A stretch of 64,000 bases of DNA from Phlebotomus papatasi (Eukaryota > Arthropoda > Insecta > Diptera > Psychodidae): contig NC_077223.1 of the NCBI RefSeq assembly GCF_024763615.1, forward strand, positions 48,608,627 to 48,672,626, read 5' to 3'. The notes beneath the pieces are model-generated. The model was given only the letters and a program-made list of their open reading frames with translations, was not told the DNA's origin and did no database searches. Below, piece by piece: positions 21,816 to 35,600 of the stretch (position 1 is the first letter of the stretch; each line of letters starts with the position of its first letter). The position numbers and the translations under genes are program-made.

Positions 21816-23690
21816 TTTTTCTCAAACTTGAATAGTTATATTTCGTTACTGTAGTGACTATATTACGGAAATAAAAATAAAAATATTATTTTAAGTGGAT
21901 TAGTCATAAACGATCCAGATAGCGAAGCGCCCGGATTAGCACACTCGACTATATATTGAAGCAAATTCCCTACGCTTATCCAGGAAAAACTCTTCAATAG
22001 CCAATTGATAGCGATGAAGTTCTCCAAAAATTCTGCATACGCAAAATATTTACGGCTATTTCATTTTATACGTTGAGTGATATTGGAATGCTGTAAATTA
22101 TTTGAAGAGACGTTTTTATTTATAATTCAAAGATATTTTTCTTATTTTGACATAAAATGATGAACATAATTTATTTACAAAAACAATCCAACTTTGGACT
22201 TTTCTGTTTATAATTCTTTTTTTTTAGATATACAATGTATACATTATTAAATTAAAACACAAAATACACATTTTTCTTGCCACTTGTATAGGCATTTAGA
22301 TTCAAAATTAGACTCAAAAACCCAATACTTACTAAGGAAAGGATCTTCTAACACTTTGCCTGACGATTTTATCAGACTACTCGTAAATTTCAGAAGTTAA
22401 ATCTACATCCTTCATTGGATTAAAAAATGTATATATATGCGTTTATATCAAAGGAAAAATCTCTAGGAAGAACACAATAAACCAGGGAACAAAATTAAGC
22501 CTTGAACAAAATCACGAAATATGCTGAAAACATTGCAATACTGTAAGTATAGGATTCAAATGTGCAAGCCTATTAAAGTGTTTACTTTTCTTGGCCAAAT
22601 TTTCCGTGTTAAGTCAAATCCTTTCTCCCTTTGATTAAAATGATTTTCTTGTGAAAAGAATCCCCAAATAATTTTTTATCAAACTTTCTTAGATTAATTT
22701 TTACATTGTTTTGATATTATTAAATTATTAGAAGCGTTCTTTTTTTTACTTTACAACTCGCTTAAAGGTTTTTTTCCTATTTTTTTGTCATTAAAATAAT
22801 ATTACTAATGTCTATAATTTACTCAGATATAAATTTGTTTATTATTCTTGTCGATTAATATGTTTTCACATATCTAAAATATGTTTTTCATTCACACGAA
22901 AAGATAATTCAGAGGATGATTAATTTTGTGGTTTACTTCGCAGAGTCCAGCTACCAAAAAAAAACTTGCAATTTAAATTAAACTTTTTTTTAAGATAATG
23001 AACCTGATTTAAGCTAATGACTGTTGACATCTGCGTAGAGTTTACTGATTTCCTTTAAAAGATAAATTGTATTAAATTTACAGAAAATCATCATGTAGCT
23101 GTGCTAAATGCGAAGCAAAACCAGTCAAACAAAAAATCCTCTAACACAGAATTCGCTACTTTACTCTTCATTTTCTTTTTTTTTTGTTTTCTATAAACCC
23201 CTAAATCTAAAAGATAATTCATTTAAAAATCGATTTATGGTCTCCTTTTCATTTGTGATTTCTTCTTGCTGCAAACATGATTAAATGAATTTTTTTAATA
23301 TAAATATTAAAATATTCATAATCATCACTTTTAGAACACAAAATATATTATCAATAAATTTTAATTCTCATTAATTATATTGTATTCTTTCTAAATATAT
23401 TGGTTCTCTGTTCACAAATCTATCAATGTTCAGAGATTTTCTTCACCTCAATCATTAAATGCACACCCAAAAATTGCAATATTTCCACAATTCACAATTT
23501 ATCTCTCCCTCTCACATACACGCAAAAAAAATTATGCACTTTGTCATGTTATCATAATATTATGATACAAATACACTATTAGACATTGTGACGATCTCTT
23601 ATAAAGTTTCTATCACGGGGAATGTAGTTCTATTCAGCAATATTTTCCACCTTTTCCCCTACATAGAAAATTGTATTAAAACTGCTAAAA
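21816..23690. other. AT-rich stretch, likely includes Atrophin 3' UTR
   Basis: No convincing frame. The part next to 23,697 should be the 3' UTR of Atrophin on the minus strand, but I could not choose one polyadenylation signal among several AT-rich candidates. Near 21,915-21,945 a GATAGCGAAGCGCCCGGATT word looks repeat-derived. Confidence 0.4.
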
Positions 23691-23696
23691 AAAACT

Positions 23697-26600
23697 TCAA
23701 TGTTTTCCACGCGTTGCTTCCTCAAGTGCTCTAACTTTCATTTCTCTTTCGTGATGCCTGAAAAATTGTTATAAAAATTATTTTATGTAAAACCCATCAC
23801 CGAAAATGCAATTAATTCAATTAAGACAAAAGTTTTCACAATAGAATTCACATTTTATCAGCGACCCCTAATCGTACTTTTATCCTAATTAAAAATAAAA
23901 CACTCACCGAAAGTACTGCTCGTGAAATGAATGTGCCCGATCGAGACGTTGGAATTCAGCAGCCTAAAAATGTTGATAAGAAAATGAAATAGCTGGAAGT
24001 CTAATAAATAACTAAAAAATTATGCATGAAAAATTTATGTAATATTACAATCATTTAGGTTGGTAGTCGTTACTAAATTATTTAGTAAAATTTACAGTGG
24101 TCGTATATCTTACGAAGAGCCTCAAGTGGGTCAGTGGATAGAGTAGTAGCTGTATCGGCGTTATCACACTTGCACATTAAAATTTTGATGTGATTCACAT
24201 TAATTGTCGCTTGTGAGCGTAAAATATGTTATTTGTATCTTTGAGTCACTTAATATTTGGGGTTTTTCTATTTATTGATAAAGAAGTGGACTTGGCCTGC
24301 AAAAATAAGTTTAAATTTACCTAAAGCATCAATATTTTTCACATTAAAAAATTAAAGAGAAAATCTCATTCATTTTCCGTATTAATGCTATAAATCAATT
24401 TATATCAAATTTTGCGGGCCAAGTCTACCTTTTTATCAACAAATAGATCAAATTTTGAATATAAAATGACTCAAACACACAAATTACACATTTGGACTCT
24501 CACCAGCGACAATTAATGTGAATCATATTAAAATTTTAATGTGCAAGTGTGATAACACAGTTACGGTTGTAAATTTTACTAAACTGTGGGCGAATTCTAT
24601 TGTAGGGAAAAGTGCCCAAGCTTTGAAAGGTCCCAAGCTTTATAACAATAACAATATTTATTGCATCACAACAATAGGGTCATCCCTCTTACAGTTGTGA
24701 GAAAAAGAAAAAGTAAAAACGATTTCAAAAAGAAAGAACTGTGAAAAGAAGAAAAAAATAGAAAAACAAGAAAGAAAAATAAGTCAATTACTCTTAGGTC
24801 CAGACTGAAAATGCAGCCGAATAGTATCCGCAGAAGTGCGATTGTCAGCCGGAATGGAGTTATAAAGTACAATGCCCTTCACAAACAGTGTACGATAAAA
24901 GTAATCACTGTTGGCTTTAGGCACTATGAGTCCCCGAACCCTGGCCGAACCCCCCCTAACCAAAAGATCCGACAGGTACCCAGGACATTCAGAAAGCAAC
25001 AAGTTGAACAAAAAGAGCACTACTCTCATGTTCAGAAGAGAAGGTAAAAGGGTAATGTGGTCTCGTCGTCGGTTTGAATCGCAGATATACCTGACACAAT
25101 TATTAAAGGCAACGGTTAGGCGACGAATTGTGTCACTATCCTGCGCAAAGAAGAGCTCTGCACCATAATTAAAGAAAGGATAAAGCGAGTGTCATAGGGT
25201 GTAATGTCCCGGAATCGTCTGAGAGTGTATAGAGAATAGTTGACCTTACGACAAATAGACGTAGCATGATAAGACCAAGAGAGAGTTGTATTAAATATAA
25301 TACCAAGGTTTTTGACCTGATCAACGAAAGAAATAATTTCACCGTGAAGGTACAGAGGATGTGAAGTCAAAGTAATTGTTTTTTTGGCGATGATGATGGC
25401 TTGAGACTTTTTGGGATTCAAAATTAATCCATTTGAAGATGCTCAGTTCTCAATACTGCAAAGATTAGAGTTCATGAGATTGAAGACATGAAGAGGATTA
25501 GAAGGATCTCCTTCAACATAGATTTGTAGGTCATCTGCATAGAGATGAAAATGGCAATTATGCAATACTGTGGGTAAATCATTAATGAAAAGGGAAAACA
25601 TAAGAGGGCCAAGAATGGAGACCTGCCCAATGCCCTTATTTAAGGAACAAGGTGGCGAAACATCTTCACCAAATTTGACAATTTGCGATCTTCCTGTGTT
25701 GCGAGCGCAACATATTTAAATTTAAAACTGTGGAGTGTGTTGCCCTGCTGAGGCGACGAGGGCGCTAGCGACGAGGAGAGGAGGTAGAAAAATCAGTAGC
25801 AGCTGATAAGAAAAAGAGCGCCAATCGGCCTCTTTCACCACTGACCGCCGAGGAGGCAACATCAATCACCTCGCCCATCTCCACCAGCCCAATCCCCAGC
25901 AGCAACACCATCATCACCACCAAGCATTGAAGCCACTGAAGCCACCGGGAGCCCCCAAGAACACCAAGCCCAGTGCTGAGCTTTCCGGAGTAACCTCTGC
26001 CACATCCACCTCTCCCAAATTCCCATCTCAACCTCCGTGGGAGTGTTCTCACCGGAGAACACAGGGGAGTGTGGGACATAGTCCTTGCCCCGAACGTGGG
26101 ACCTGAAGGAAGGAATGAACGGAGGGAATAGAAGGGAGGAATAAAAGATTTTTCCCAATATTTTGGCGCCCGACGCAAAAGGAAATCGTGAGTAGATTTT
26201 CAAGTTTATCCCATGGTTAATTTGCCGGTTCCCCAGAGTTCATTGACCTCTTATCAGTGCATTTTTGGTGATTTTTGCAACTCATTAGGAGTGAATGCGA
26301 TTGACCTAACGGTGGGGTAATAAAAAATTTGGCGCGTGGAAGAGAATGTTAATTTGTTACTTGTCGTCGTGTAATTTATTCCGTATAATATTCTTTGTAA
26401 TTTTCCGTTGGAGATTTTTTTTTTTCTTTCGTGATTTATATCTCCATTGGGCGTAGTTTTCTGGATTTTTCATCCATTTTCTCTGGAATAGGAGTGTATT
26501 AGGATATTTTTCTTTCTTTTTTTCCCTTTTTGGGAGATTTTTTTTTTCTTTTTTCGGCTATTTTTACCCCCTTTTGGGGAGTTCTCTGTTAGAAATGGAG

Positions 26601-29600
26601 GATTTCAATCCAAAATTTCTCTCAGAAGAACAACTGGATTGGGAATTACAGGCCAGGGGAATTAAATGGCCAGCTTCATTAGAAGAAGCCCGCGATCTTT
26701 TAAAGGTTGCTATTGCTGGCGGAAACCCTTTATTTCCCGTTGAAGGCGATGCTAAAAAAATTAGGGATGACACCTTACAAGTTATTAAAAAATTTAGAGA
26801 GCAAGTAGGGAATATCGAGGTCCTTTTTTCGAAGCAAGCTGAGATTTTCACAATGTTTCAGCACATCGAAAATAAATTAAAATTCACATCAGACCCTCGA
26901 GATCCCAAAAATGCCCTTTATGGTCCTGCTCTTGCTGAACTTGCAAATTTTAGGCAACAGTTCAGGGAACAGTTGAAGAATTATGCTGCCTCGGGAAAAG
27001 TGGGGGGTGCTATTCCTCGTCCTGCTTCACCTGTCCAAAAGACTAAACGTCTTAAAAGCCCAAAAAAGTCCCTATTTTCGGACTGTTATGTCCAGGAGAA
27101 GAAGAAGGTACCATTTGAGAAGCCCACATCTAAACTTTCTGCCTCCAGTGAGTCCTTTGTCCCAGAATTTCTTAAGCACCCATATCTGAACCTTTCGCAA
27201 GACCGTAGGGATACTTTCGACATCCCAAATATTGGATCCACGGTGTCTCAGCCTCAAGATAGGCCCCAATCCCAATTTGTTACGGTTGAGCAATTTAATG
27301 TTCAGAATGCTCAAATAAAAGGTCTTGAGAATATCCTGAAAAATATTCAGGATTCGATGGAGCAATTGAGACTCTCATGTGCTGGTAGAAGATTTCGATC
27401 CTCCAGCAGATCCAGTTCTGTCCATTCTGGGGAATTTAGGGATTCTCAACCCCAAAATTTGTCACGCCACTACCCGTTTCCTACACCAGCTCCACGTAGA
27501 TTAAAACCCCTGCAGTTAAAGGACTGGGGAATTAGGTTTTCTGGTGACCGCAAGGGGAAAAAGGCCAAAATCTTCTTGCGGGATGTTGAGAGAATGGCCA
27601 TGATCCAGGGCGTTTCTCTGCAGGAGGTGGTTTGGTCTATAAGACTCTTACTTTCCGATGGGGCTGAAACGTGGTATGATTCCTTTTCGGAATATCTTTT
27701 AAGTGGTACGTGGGAGGAGTTCCGCGAGAAATTTCTAAGTGCTTTTTGCAATCTTGAGAGCGATTTCGCTATTAGGAAGAAAATTGAGGATCGAAAGCAG
27801 GGGGTGGGGGAGAATGCAGAAGTCTTTCTTGCATCCATGTTAGCTCTCTTCGAGGAGCTGGATGAAGAAATTTCGGAAGTCGAGAAAGTTCGTCTCATCC
27901 GTAGAAATCTCCATTACTCTCTGTCTAATGCTCTTCTTCTATATGAAATCCCAACATTAGCGGAGCTATCCCAAAAATTAAAACTTATTGAGAGGAACCG
28001 CTCCTATGCTTTTCTCGATCGTCCCAGAAATGTGCGATTTAATGAGATAGGGAGTTTTCAGGAATCATCCACAAATAATTCAGAGTCCCTGGCCAGGACT
28101 TCTGATCAAAGGGGGCGAAGTGGGGGGAACAATTCCTCATCCTGGGGCAATTCCAGGCAATCTGGAAGGGGTGGGGGGAGAAATTCCTCTTCACGTGATA
28201 ATGGGCGGAATGGGGGGCGAAACACCAATTCTTCCTCAATTCAGAGACAGGGTGGGGGGAGTAACTCATCCAATGGTGCTGAGGGTACTTCTCAATCTTC
28301 TAATTCCAATCCTAATTCCAATCTCAATTCCAATTCCAACCCCAATTCACAATTCAGAAAAAATTCTTGTATACATTGTAAGAGCAATTCCCATAATGTT
28401 AGAAGTTGCCCAACAAGACCCAAATACCTTTGTTTCAAGTGTGGTAAGATCGGCACTATTTATGGACTTTGTCCAGTTTGTAACCCTCAACAGGGGGAAC
28501 CCAATGCGACCCAGTAGTAGACAGAGAGTCTGAGGTCGCGGAATCTCCAAAAAACCTCTCTATGGATGATTCCAATGACCAAGATCTCATTTCTTTTGTT
28601 GATACCATTAATGTAAATTCAAATACAGTGGGAGATTTAATACAATTTGAGTCAGACAATGAGTCCTTAATTTCTGATGATTCTGTCCCTCCCTCAGAGG
28701 TAGAATCCTTTATTATATACCCTAACGGGGAAAATCGTCCCTATATTAAAGTTAAAATTTTTGACATTGAGGAGGCTATGGCTTTATTGGACAGTGGAGC
28801 GTCTCAGAGTATATTAGGATGTGGTTGCATGAACTTAGTAAAAATTCTAAAATTAGTCCCAAGAACTTCGAATATCGTTGTGCGTGTAGCCGATGGTTCA
28901 ACTTATTTATCCACCAAAGTAGTCGATTTAATGATAACTTTCAATGGTAGAACAGAATTGATTCCCACCCTATTAGTCCCTGAAATTTCCATACCCTTTA
29001 CTTTGGGGATGGATTTTTGGCATGCCTTTGGCATACAACCAGTTTTGTTGAATGCACTTTCAACAGTCCCTGATTCCCAGGATAATCAAATTCTGCTCTC
29101 CCAGTCAGAACGACTGGAGTTAGAAAAATCCATCAAAAACTTTTTAATCACTACTGAGGACTTTTTCGGTTGCACGGATATTTTAAAGCACACGATAGAT
29201 ACTGGTGACAACCCTCCCGTAAGGAAACCATCTTATCCTGTCCCATATCATCTTCTTCCCGCAGTGGATATTGAAATTCAGAGACTGGTTAGGATGGGGG
29301 TACTTCGGGAGGTTTCTTTTTCTCCATGGAACTCACCTCCTAATATTCAAATGAAGAAATCGGGCAAAATTAGAATTTGCATTGATGCTCGAGGTTTAAA
29401 TAAAGTAACAATAAGAGATGCTTATGCTATTCCAAATCTTGAAAGCATTATTAATCGTATAGAAGGCTCCAAATATCTATCATCCATTGATCTGAGTGAC
29501 GCATTCTTGCAAATTCCGCTCGATGAAGAATCTCAGATCAAAACTAGTTTCGCTATCCCAGGACGAAAGATGTACTGCTACAGAAGAATGCCTTTTGGCT

Positions 29601-32600
29601 TAGTAAATAGTCCTATGACGATGGCGAGACTGATGGATATAGTTATTGGATGCGACTTAGAGCCCAATGTCTTTTGTTTTCTGGACGATATCATTGTTCT
29701 CACTCAAGATTTTGAATCCCATTTGAAAATTTTAAATGAGGTCGCTGGTCGTTTGAAAAAAGCCAATCTTTCCATCAACCTGGAGAAGTCTAAATTCTGT
29801 ATGTCAGAGTTAGACTATCTGGGGTACATTTTAAGCACTCAGGGTCTAAGTACAAACGATGGTAAAGTCCAAGCCATCTGCAATATTCCTGTCCCTAAAA
29901 CACCCAAGGCATTACGTCAGTTTCTCGGTATGGCAGGATGGTTCAGGCGTTTCATCCCAAATTTTGCGAGTATTTCGGCTCCTTTAACCGACCTTTTAAA
30001 AGGTAATCCTTTAAGGATTGAATGGTCTCCTGAGGCCGACCGTGGCTTTTCGGAATTGAAGCAGCTCCTTGTATCTGCCCCTATTTTAAAACTTCCCGAC
30101 TATTCTCAACCCTTCATAGTGCGTGCTGACGCTAGTGATGTTGGGGCGGGGGGAGTCCTTGTTCAGGGAGTAGGTAATGAGGAAGGAGTTATTTGCTATA
30201 TTTCGCGAAAGTTCACGGCGGCTGAGCAGAAGTACTCTACTACGGAAAAAGAAGCCTTGGCTTGTCTATTTTGTCTTCGAAGGTTTTCGCAATTCTTGCT
30301 TCATACCAAGTTCACTTTGGAGACAGATCATTCTGCACTCCAGTGGATCTTATCCCAGAAGCAAGCCCGTGGTCGTATAGGAAGATGGTTGTTGGAATTT
30401 CAGCAATTTGACTTTGACATAGTCCACCGTCCCGGTAAAAGTAACGTGATAGCTGATTTCCTTTCACGGAACGTTAATACCATTTCGACCCGGGAAGATA
30501 AATGGTATGCGTCCCTATATGACCAAGTCTCGAAATCCCCGAGCAGCCTTCCGGAGTATAAATTAGAAGACGGCCGGCTTTACAAGTATATCCGCTATAA
30601 AACTCCTTTAGGAACTTATAGTTTTAGGTGGAGATGCTGTGTCCCTAAGGGTGAACGTCAGGCCATTTTGCAGAAATACCATGATGATCCCACTTCGGCA
30701 CATTTCGGGTTCTTTAAAACCTTCCGCAGAATTACGGAATATTTTTATTGGCCTTGCCTTCGCACAGACGTGCGCAATTATATCCGTAAATGCGAAACTT
30801 GTAAGAAATCTAAGGCCCCGAATTATGATTTAACACCTCCGATGGGTAATCATGTAGTTGCATCACGTCCCTGGGAACATCTATCAGCCGATTTTATCGG
30901 ACCTTTAGTACCTAGTACTATGGGCCATCGCTTTATCTTGGTCTTGATCGACAAGCTGACCAAGTATGTCCTTTTATATCCTCTTAGAAATTCTACTGCA
31001 AACTCTGTTATCAAAATTTTGTCTCAAAATGTCTTCCCACAGTTCGGAGTCCCTCGTGTCCTTCTGACCGATAATGGTAGTAGTTTCAAATCCGCTCAAC
31101 TTCAGTCCTTTTTGAGAAATCTCGGTGTTGCCCAATGGTTTACCTCAGGGTATACCCCACAAGCCAATCCTACTGAGAGAGCAAATAGGACTATTGTTAC
31201 TGCTATCAGGTCGTATATAGGGTCTAAACACACAAATTGGCCAAAATATTTAGCCGAAATAGGGATGGCTATGCGATCCTCGGTACACGACACTACACAA
31301 TTTTCTCCGTATTATTTAAATTTTGGGCAAAATATGATTTCACATGGGGATGAGTATACGCATTCCGATGCTAATACGATTCCATCGATCGAAGAGAGGA
31401 TAAAGGAGTTAAAATTGGCCAGACAGAAGGCCATGGATGGGTCGAAGAAATGCCATGAGTCGTCTAAAAAGCGATACGATTTACGTAAGAAGCCGGGTAG
31501 ATTTTCCGTGGGTGACGTGGTCTACAGGCGATCCTTTGTGTTGTCTGATGCCAATAAAAAGATTCAGGCGAAATTTTGTCCATGGGTGAAGAGCAAGGTG
31601 TTGTCCGTTCACGGACAAACTTACGAGTTGGAAGACCTGAACACTCATCGCAAGGCAGTATTCCACCGTAAGGACATCAAGCCAGGTTAAGGGATTTTTG
31701 CCAGCAGGACGGATTATTTTTTTGGCAACAATATCGGCATCGTCACTGGAACTTTCTTTTGTATCTAACGTAACTTGATTTTTGTACGGGTGTATGAGCG
31801 GGTAACGTAGAGAGACCATATTATTAATTTTATTTAATTTCTATTTCTTGTGAACGGAGAAATTCATAAGTAGGCCATCGTTCATTATGGATAGACCTAA
31901 ATTAAAATTATGGTCGTTCGCCTTTAGGTGTTCATTTTGATCGAGATGATTGATACAGATATAGCCCAGCCTTATGCTGAAGCGAACTATGTTCGGCTAT
32001 TTCAATCATCAAACTGTTATCCCCTTTTAAGACACATTGCTAGCAGTGTCCCTTGGGAATTTAAAGTCAGTAGCACTTCTTGCTGTCACTAGTATTTTGA
32101 TTCGGTATTTCGTCAAGACGACAAAACCAATCAATTTTTATTGGCCAATACTTTAATTATTTTTCTTCTTCGTCAGTTTTGACGTCACATATAATTTCGG
32201 ACACCTTAATTCGATTATCTATTTTATTTTACTTTTTTTTCGATTGGGATGCACTGAATTTGGTCGCGATTTGTTTCCCATTTCTCTGCAGTTAGAGGCA
32301 GCCACATTTTTCTGATCGGGATGTAGTTTCTCGAGTAAAATTTTATCATGTTCAATATTCGAGGCAATAGGGCAGTGTCGGTGGAAAAAGGGGTTTTCTC
32401 TTTGCCCTTCAGGATTTCTCTTTCCCCAACATTGTAATTCGGCTGAGACTCTCCTTCCCGCTTCTACATTTTTACGCGGAATGCTCTTCAGCGGAATAGC
32501 TGAAATCCTGATCGGATTATAATGGTGCTGAGGCGGGAGATTTGGGGGGATAAAATCGTGACCATTCGTGTAGAGTAATTCCCTATTAGATCATGTATAT

Positions 32601-35600
32601 TAATGATCCGCCTTGGTGATCGAAATGGGGTGGTCCTTAGTAATAATATCTTATTCTTTTGAAAGTAGTTACACACACTTTAAACTTATAGTTAAGTTAT
32701 TTCGCTGGCGCTAATAATTAGGTCGGCCTATCGATGCGAAATCCTTAACATTTTTGACTTATAACTATTAATTCTAAATTTTACTTTTTTCTCTCGAAAT
32801 TGTTACTCTCTAATACTACTCATTTTGTTTTGCTCTACTACTTATTAATTGTTATTGTTATTAATGAGATTTGTTATATTTTGTTTTTTTTTTGAGATTG
32901 TGGCTTATTGCCCCCTGGGGGGTTCGAAATCTTTTTTTTTTTCTCTTTTTTTTTGGTGACCCCGGGGTGTGTGTTGCGAGCGCAACATATTTAAATTTAA
33001 AACTGTGGAGTGTGTTGCCCTGCTGAGGCGACGAGGGCGCTAGCGACGAGGAGAGGAGGTAGAAAAATCAGTAGCAGCTGATAAGAAAAAGAGCGCCAAT
33101 CGGCCTCTTTCACCACTGACCGCCGAGGAGGCAACATCAATCACCTCGCCCATCTCCACCAGCCCAATCCCCAGCAGCAACACCATCATCACCACCAAGC
33201 ATTGAAGCCACTGAAGCCACCGGGAGCCCCCAAGAACACCAAGCCCAGTGCTGAGCTTTCCGGAGTAACCTCTGCCACATCCACCTCTCCCAAATTCCCA
33301 TCTCAACCTCCGTGGGAGTGTTCTCACCGGAGAACACAGGGGAGTGTGGGACATAGTCCTTGCCCCGAACGTGGGACCTGAAGGAAGGAATGAACGGAGG
33401 GAATAGAGGGGAGGAATAAAAGATTTTTCCCAATACCTGTAAGATCGAATGAGGGCAACTGCTGAAGATGAGAATTTGAAAAGAGTGCATAATTTATACC
33501 AAAGTAGGTTGTGAGGTAGACTATCAAAGGCTTTTGTGAAATCTAAGAGAACTAGAATTACAAAATGACCACGATCAATAGACGAGGCAATATCATGGTC
33601 TACTTTGAGGAGGGGGCCTTTGTGCCGTGACCCTTTAGGAAGCCCGACTGAAGGTCACAAAGCAAACCATTGTCAGTTAAATGTTGAGAGATGTGTTCAT
33701 GAAGAATGAACTCAAAAGCTTTAGAGAGAACGGGAAGGCGGCTGATAGGCCGGAAGGCAGATGGAGACCTGGGGTTAGGAATTTTGGGAATTGGAACTAC
33801 AAGAGCCCGTTTCCAAGAATCTGGGAAAGTCGAAGGATTACCGGGAGAAGAATTTTAATGAATTCAAGAGAGACACCATCACACTCCATGGCATTCGACT
33901 TGACACGGGAGATAGCATGAACAACATCTGATTGTAAGATGCAGCGAAAGCTAAAACCCTCCCAGGACGCGGAAGGAAAAGAAGGACAGACCAGGGAGTC
34001 AGTAGAAGATGCAGAAAAGAATACGCAAAGCTCAAGAGCAGTGAGAGAGCAAGCCTCCCCATTTGATACAGATGGCCGCAGACCTAGCTTTTTTATGTTG
34101 GACCAAAGAGTTAGAACCTTTCAACGCCACATGGCGAATAAATTGGATTAAATCCTTCATGTTTCGAAACATAACTCGATAAGGAATACTGGCAACATTG
34201 TCAAATGCTATCGTGGAGGTAAAACAAACATCATCGTTTAGGTTAAGAAGCGAATTAAAATTAGAAAAGAGTCTCTCTATGTGAATCCCTAAAAATCTCA
34301 GATCTCTCAGATACTATCCTAGCACTGCTCAAAAAAAGTTCTGCTCGAAAGAGCAAAGAAACAACAGCCGAAAAACTTCGCTTTGTCGTTAGAGGCCAAT
34401 TGACAAACATCGTCTCCTTCGATTGAGACCGCACTCAGTCCCGGGATTATGCACATTTTCGGGACCGATAAAAAACGCGCGAAATGGCTTTATGCATCAA
34501 GAAAATTCGCATACCCGCAGGCGATTTCTTTTGAATGAATTGTCCGTAGGATGCATTTCGCGCGGAGTAAAATTATTCAGAGCAAAAAGATTCAACTGTT
34601 TAAAGGAAATTCATCAACAAACAGTACTCTTTGGCCCAGAGTTCTTTAGTACATTATTAGAATATTTAAAATTTTTACCTTAATAAAAGAAATTAGAGTT
34701 TTATACTGAAAAATAAGCATATTGTCTTCAAATTTCCAGTGTCCCAAATTATACACATTCAGGCGTATTTCAAAATTGATTTCATAAATTGACTCCCAAA
34801 GATAGGCAAACTTGCATAATTGTATGTGCATAATTCCGTCAGGTGCATAATCCCGAACTTTATGAAGAAAATTCATATGCCGGAACTGAGTGAGTGTAGA
34901 GCTAAACTTACGGAGAGGACACGCTAGAAAAGTTTTTAAGGAGAAACTGAATCGTCATATTTTTTTTCATTTCCTGTCCAGGAAAAACCAACAATTCTGT
35001 GATAGTGAACTAGGCATGCATAGAAACCTAAAAGATCAGAGAACTTTCTGGTGTAGTGCAATTCACTGGCCATTTTACAGTTCACTCAGAAAAAAGTCCT
35101 GAATATGGAGCACGAAAAAATGTGCGAAGGCTGCCTACAGTCCCCTATGGAGCTATTTGAAGCCAACTTATGAATTCATCTCACAGAGTCTTCGTGACCC
35201 ATCTAACCTCTTAAGCTTCAATAGTTCAACTAGCAATATTCCTTGGATTTTCTGACAAATCTGAACCGGTTTCAATCAGTTACGAACCGACAATAAACCG
35301 GTTAAGGATCAATAATCGAAATTTAAATGTCTCTTTTCTAAGCTTTGTTTGGGCGACTTTTTGAGTGCTTAATAAATTGGTTGAAACCTGTTGTGAATTT
35401 CCTTTTCAGGAGTAGGGGAGATTGGGGCAAAACTTGTCAAAACGCGTATTTAATTCTTTCACGAGCTCTGAGAAAACTTAAATGTTTTATAATGAGCATA
35501 TTCTTATAGGAAATTTACTGCTCTACAACGTTACAGAAGACTATTTTCCTCTATCTCGAAAGAAATGTGATTTTCGAATCATTTTCTAAAAGTCGATTTT

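Larger units (their letters stand above)
25697..33435 (+). mobile_element. Ty3/Gypsy LTR retrotransposon, nearly intact
   Basis: 7,739 bp with 464-bp direct LTRs, intact gag and pol in overlapping frames, and a CCTG duplication on both sides (25693-25696, 33436-33439). It is inserted in the reverse-transcriptase region of a minus-strand non-LTR element, itself in Atrophin intron 17, and runs opposite to Atrophin. Domain order protease, RT, RNase H, integrase defines Metaviridae (Ty3/Gypsy). No env-like frame follows pol; 31,691-32,971 is non-coding. The single LTR mismatch I can see points to a recent insertion. Confidence 0.95.

Noticed and set aside
25765..26178. Minus-strand frame in the 5' LTR, and its twin at 33,040-33,490
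   Set aside because: It is in both LTRs and reads across regulatory sequence with a Ser/Arg/Trp composition that suggests chance; no homology recognised.
31691..32971. An env gene after pol
   Set aside because: No frame above about 60 codons on the plus strand and no signal peptide or membrane-span pattern.
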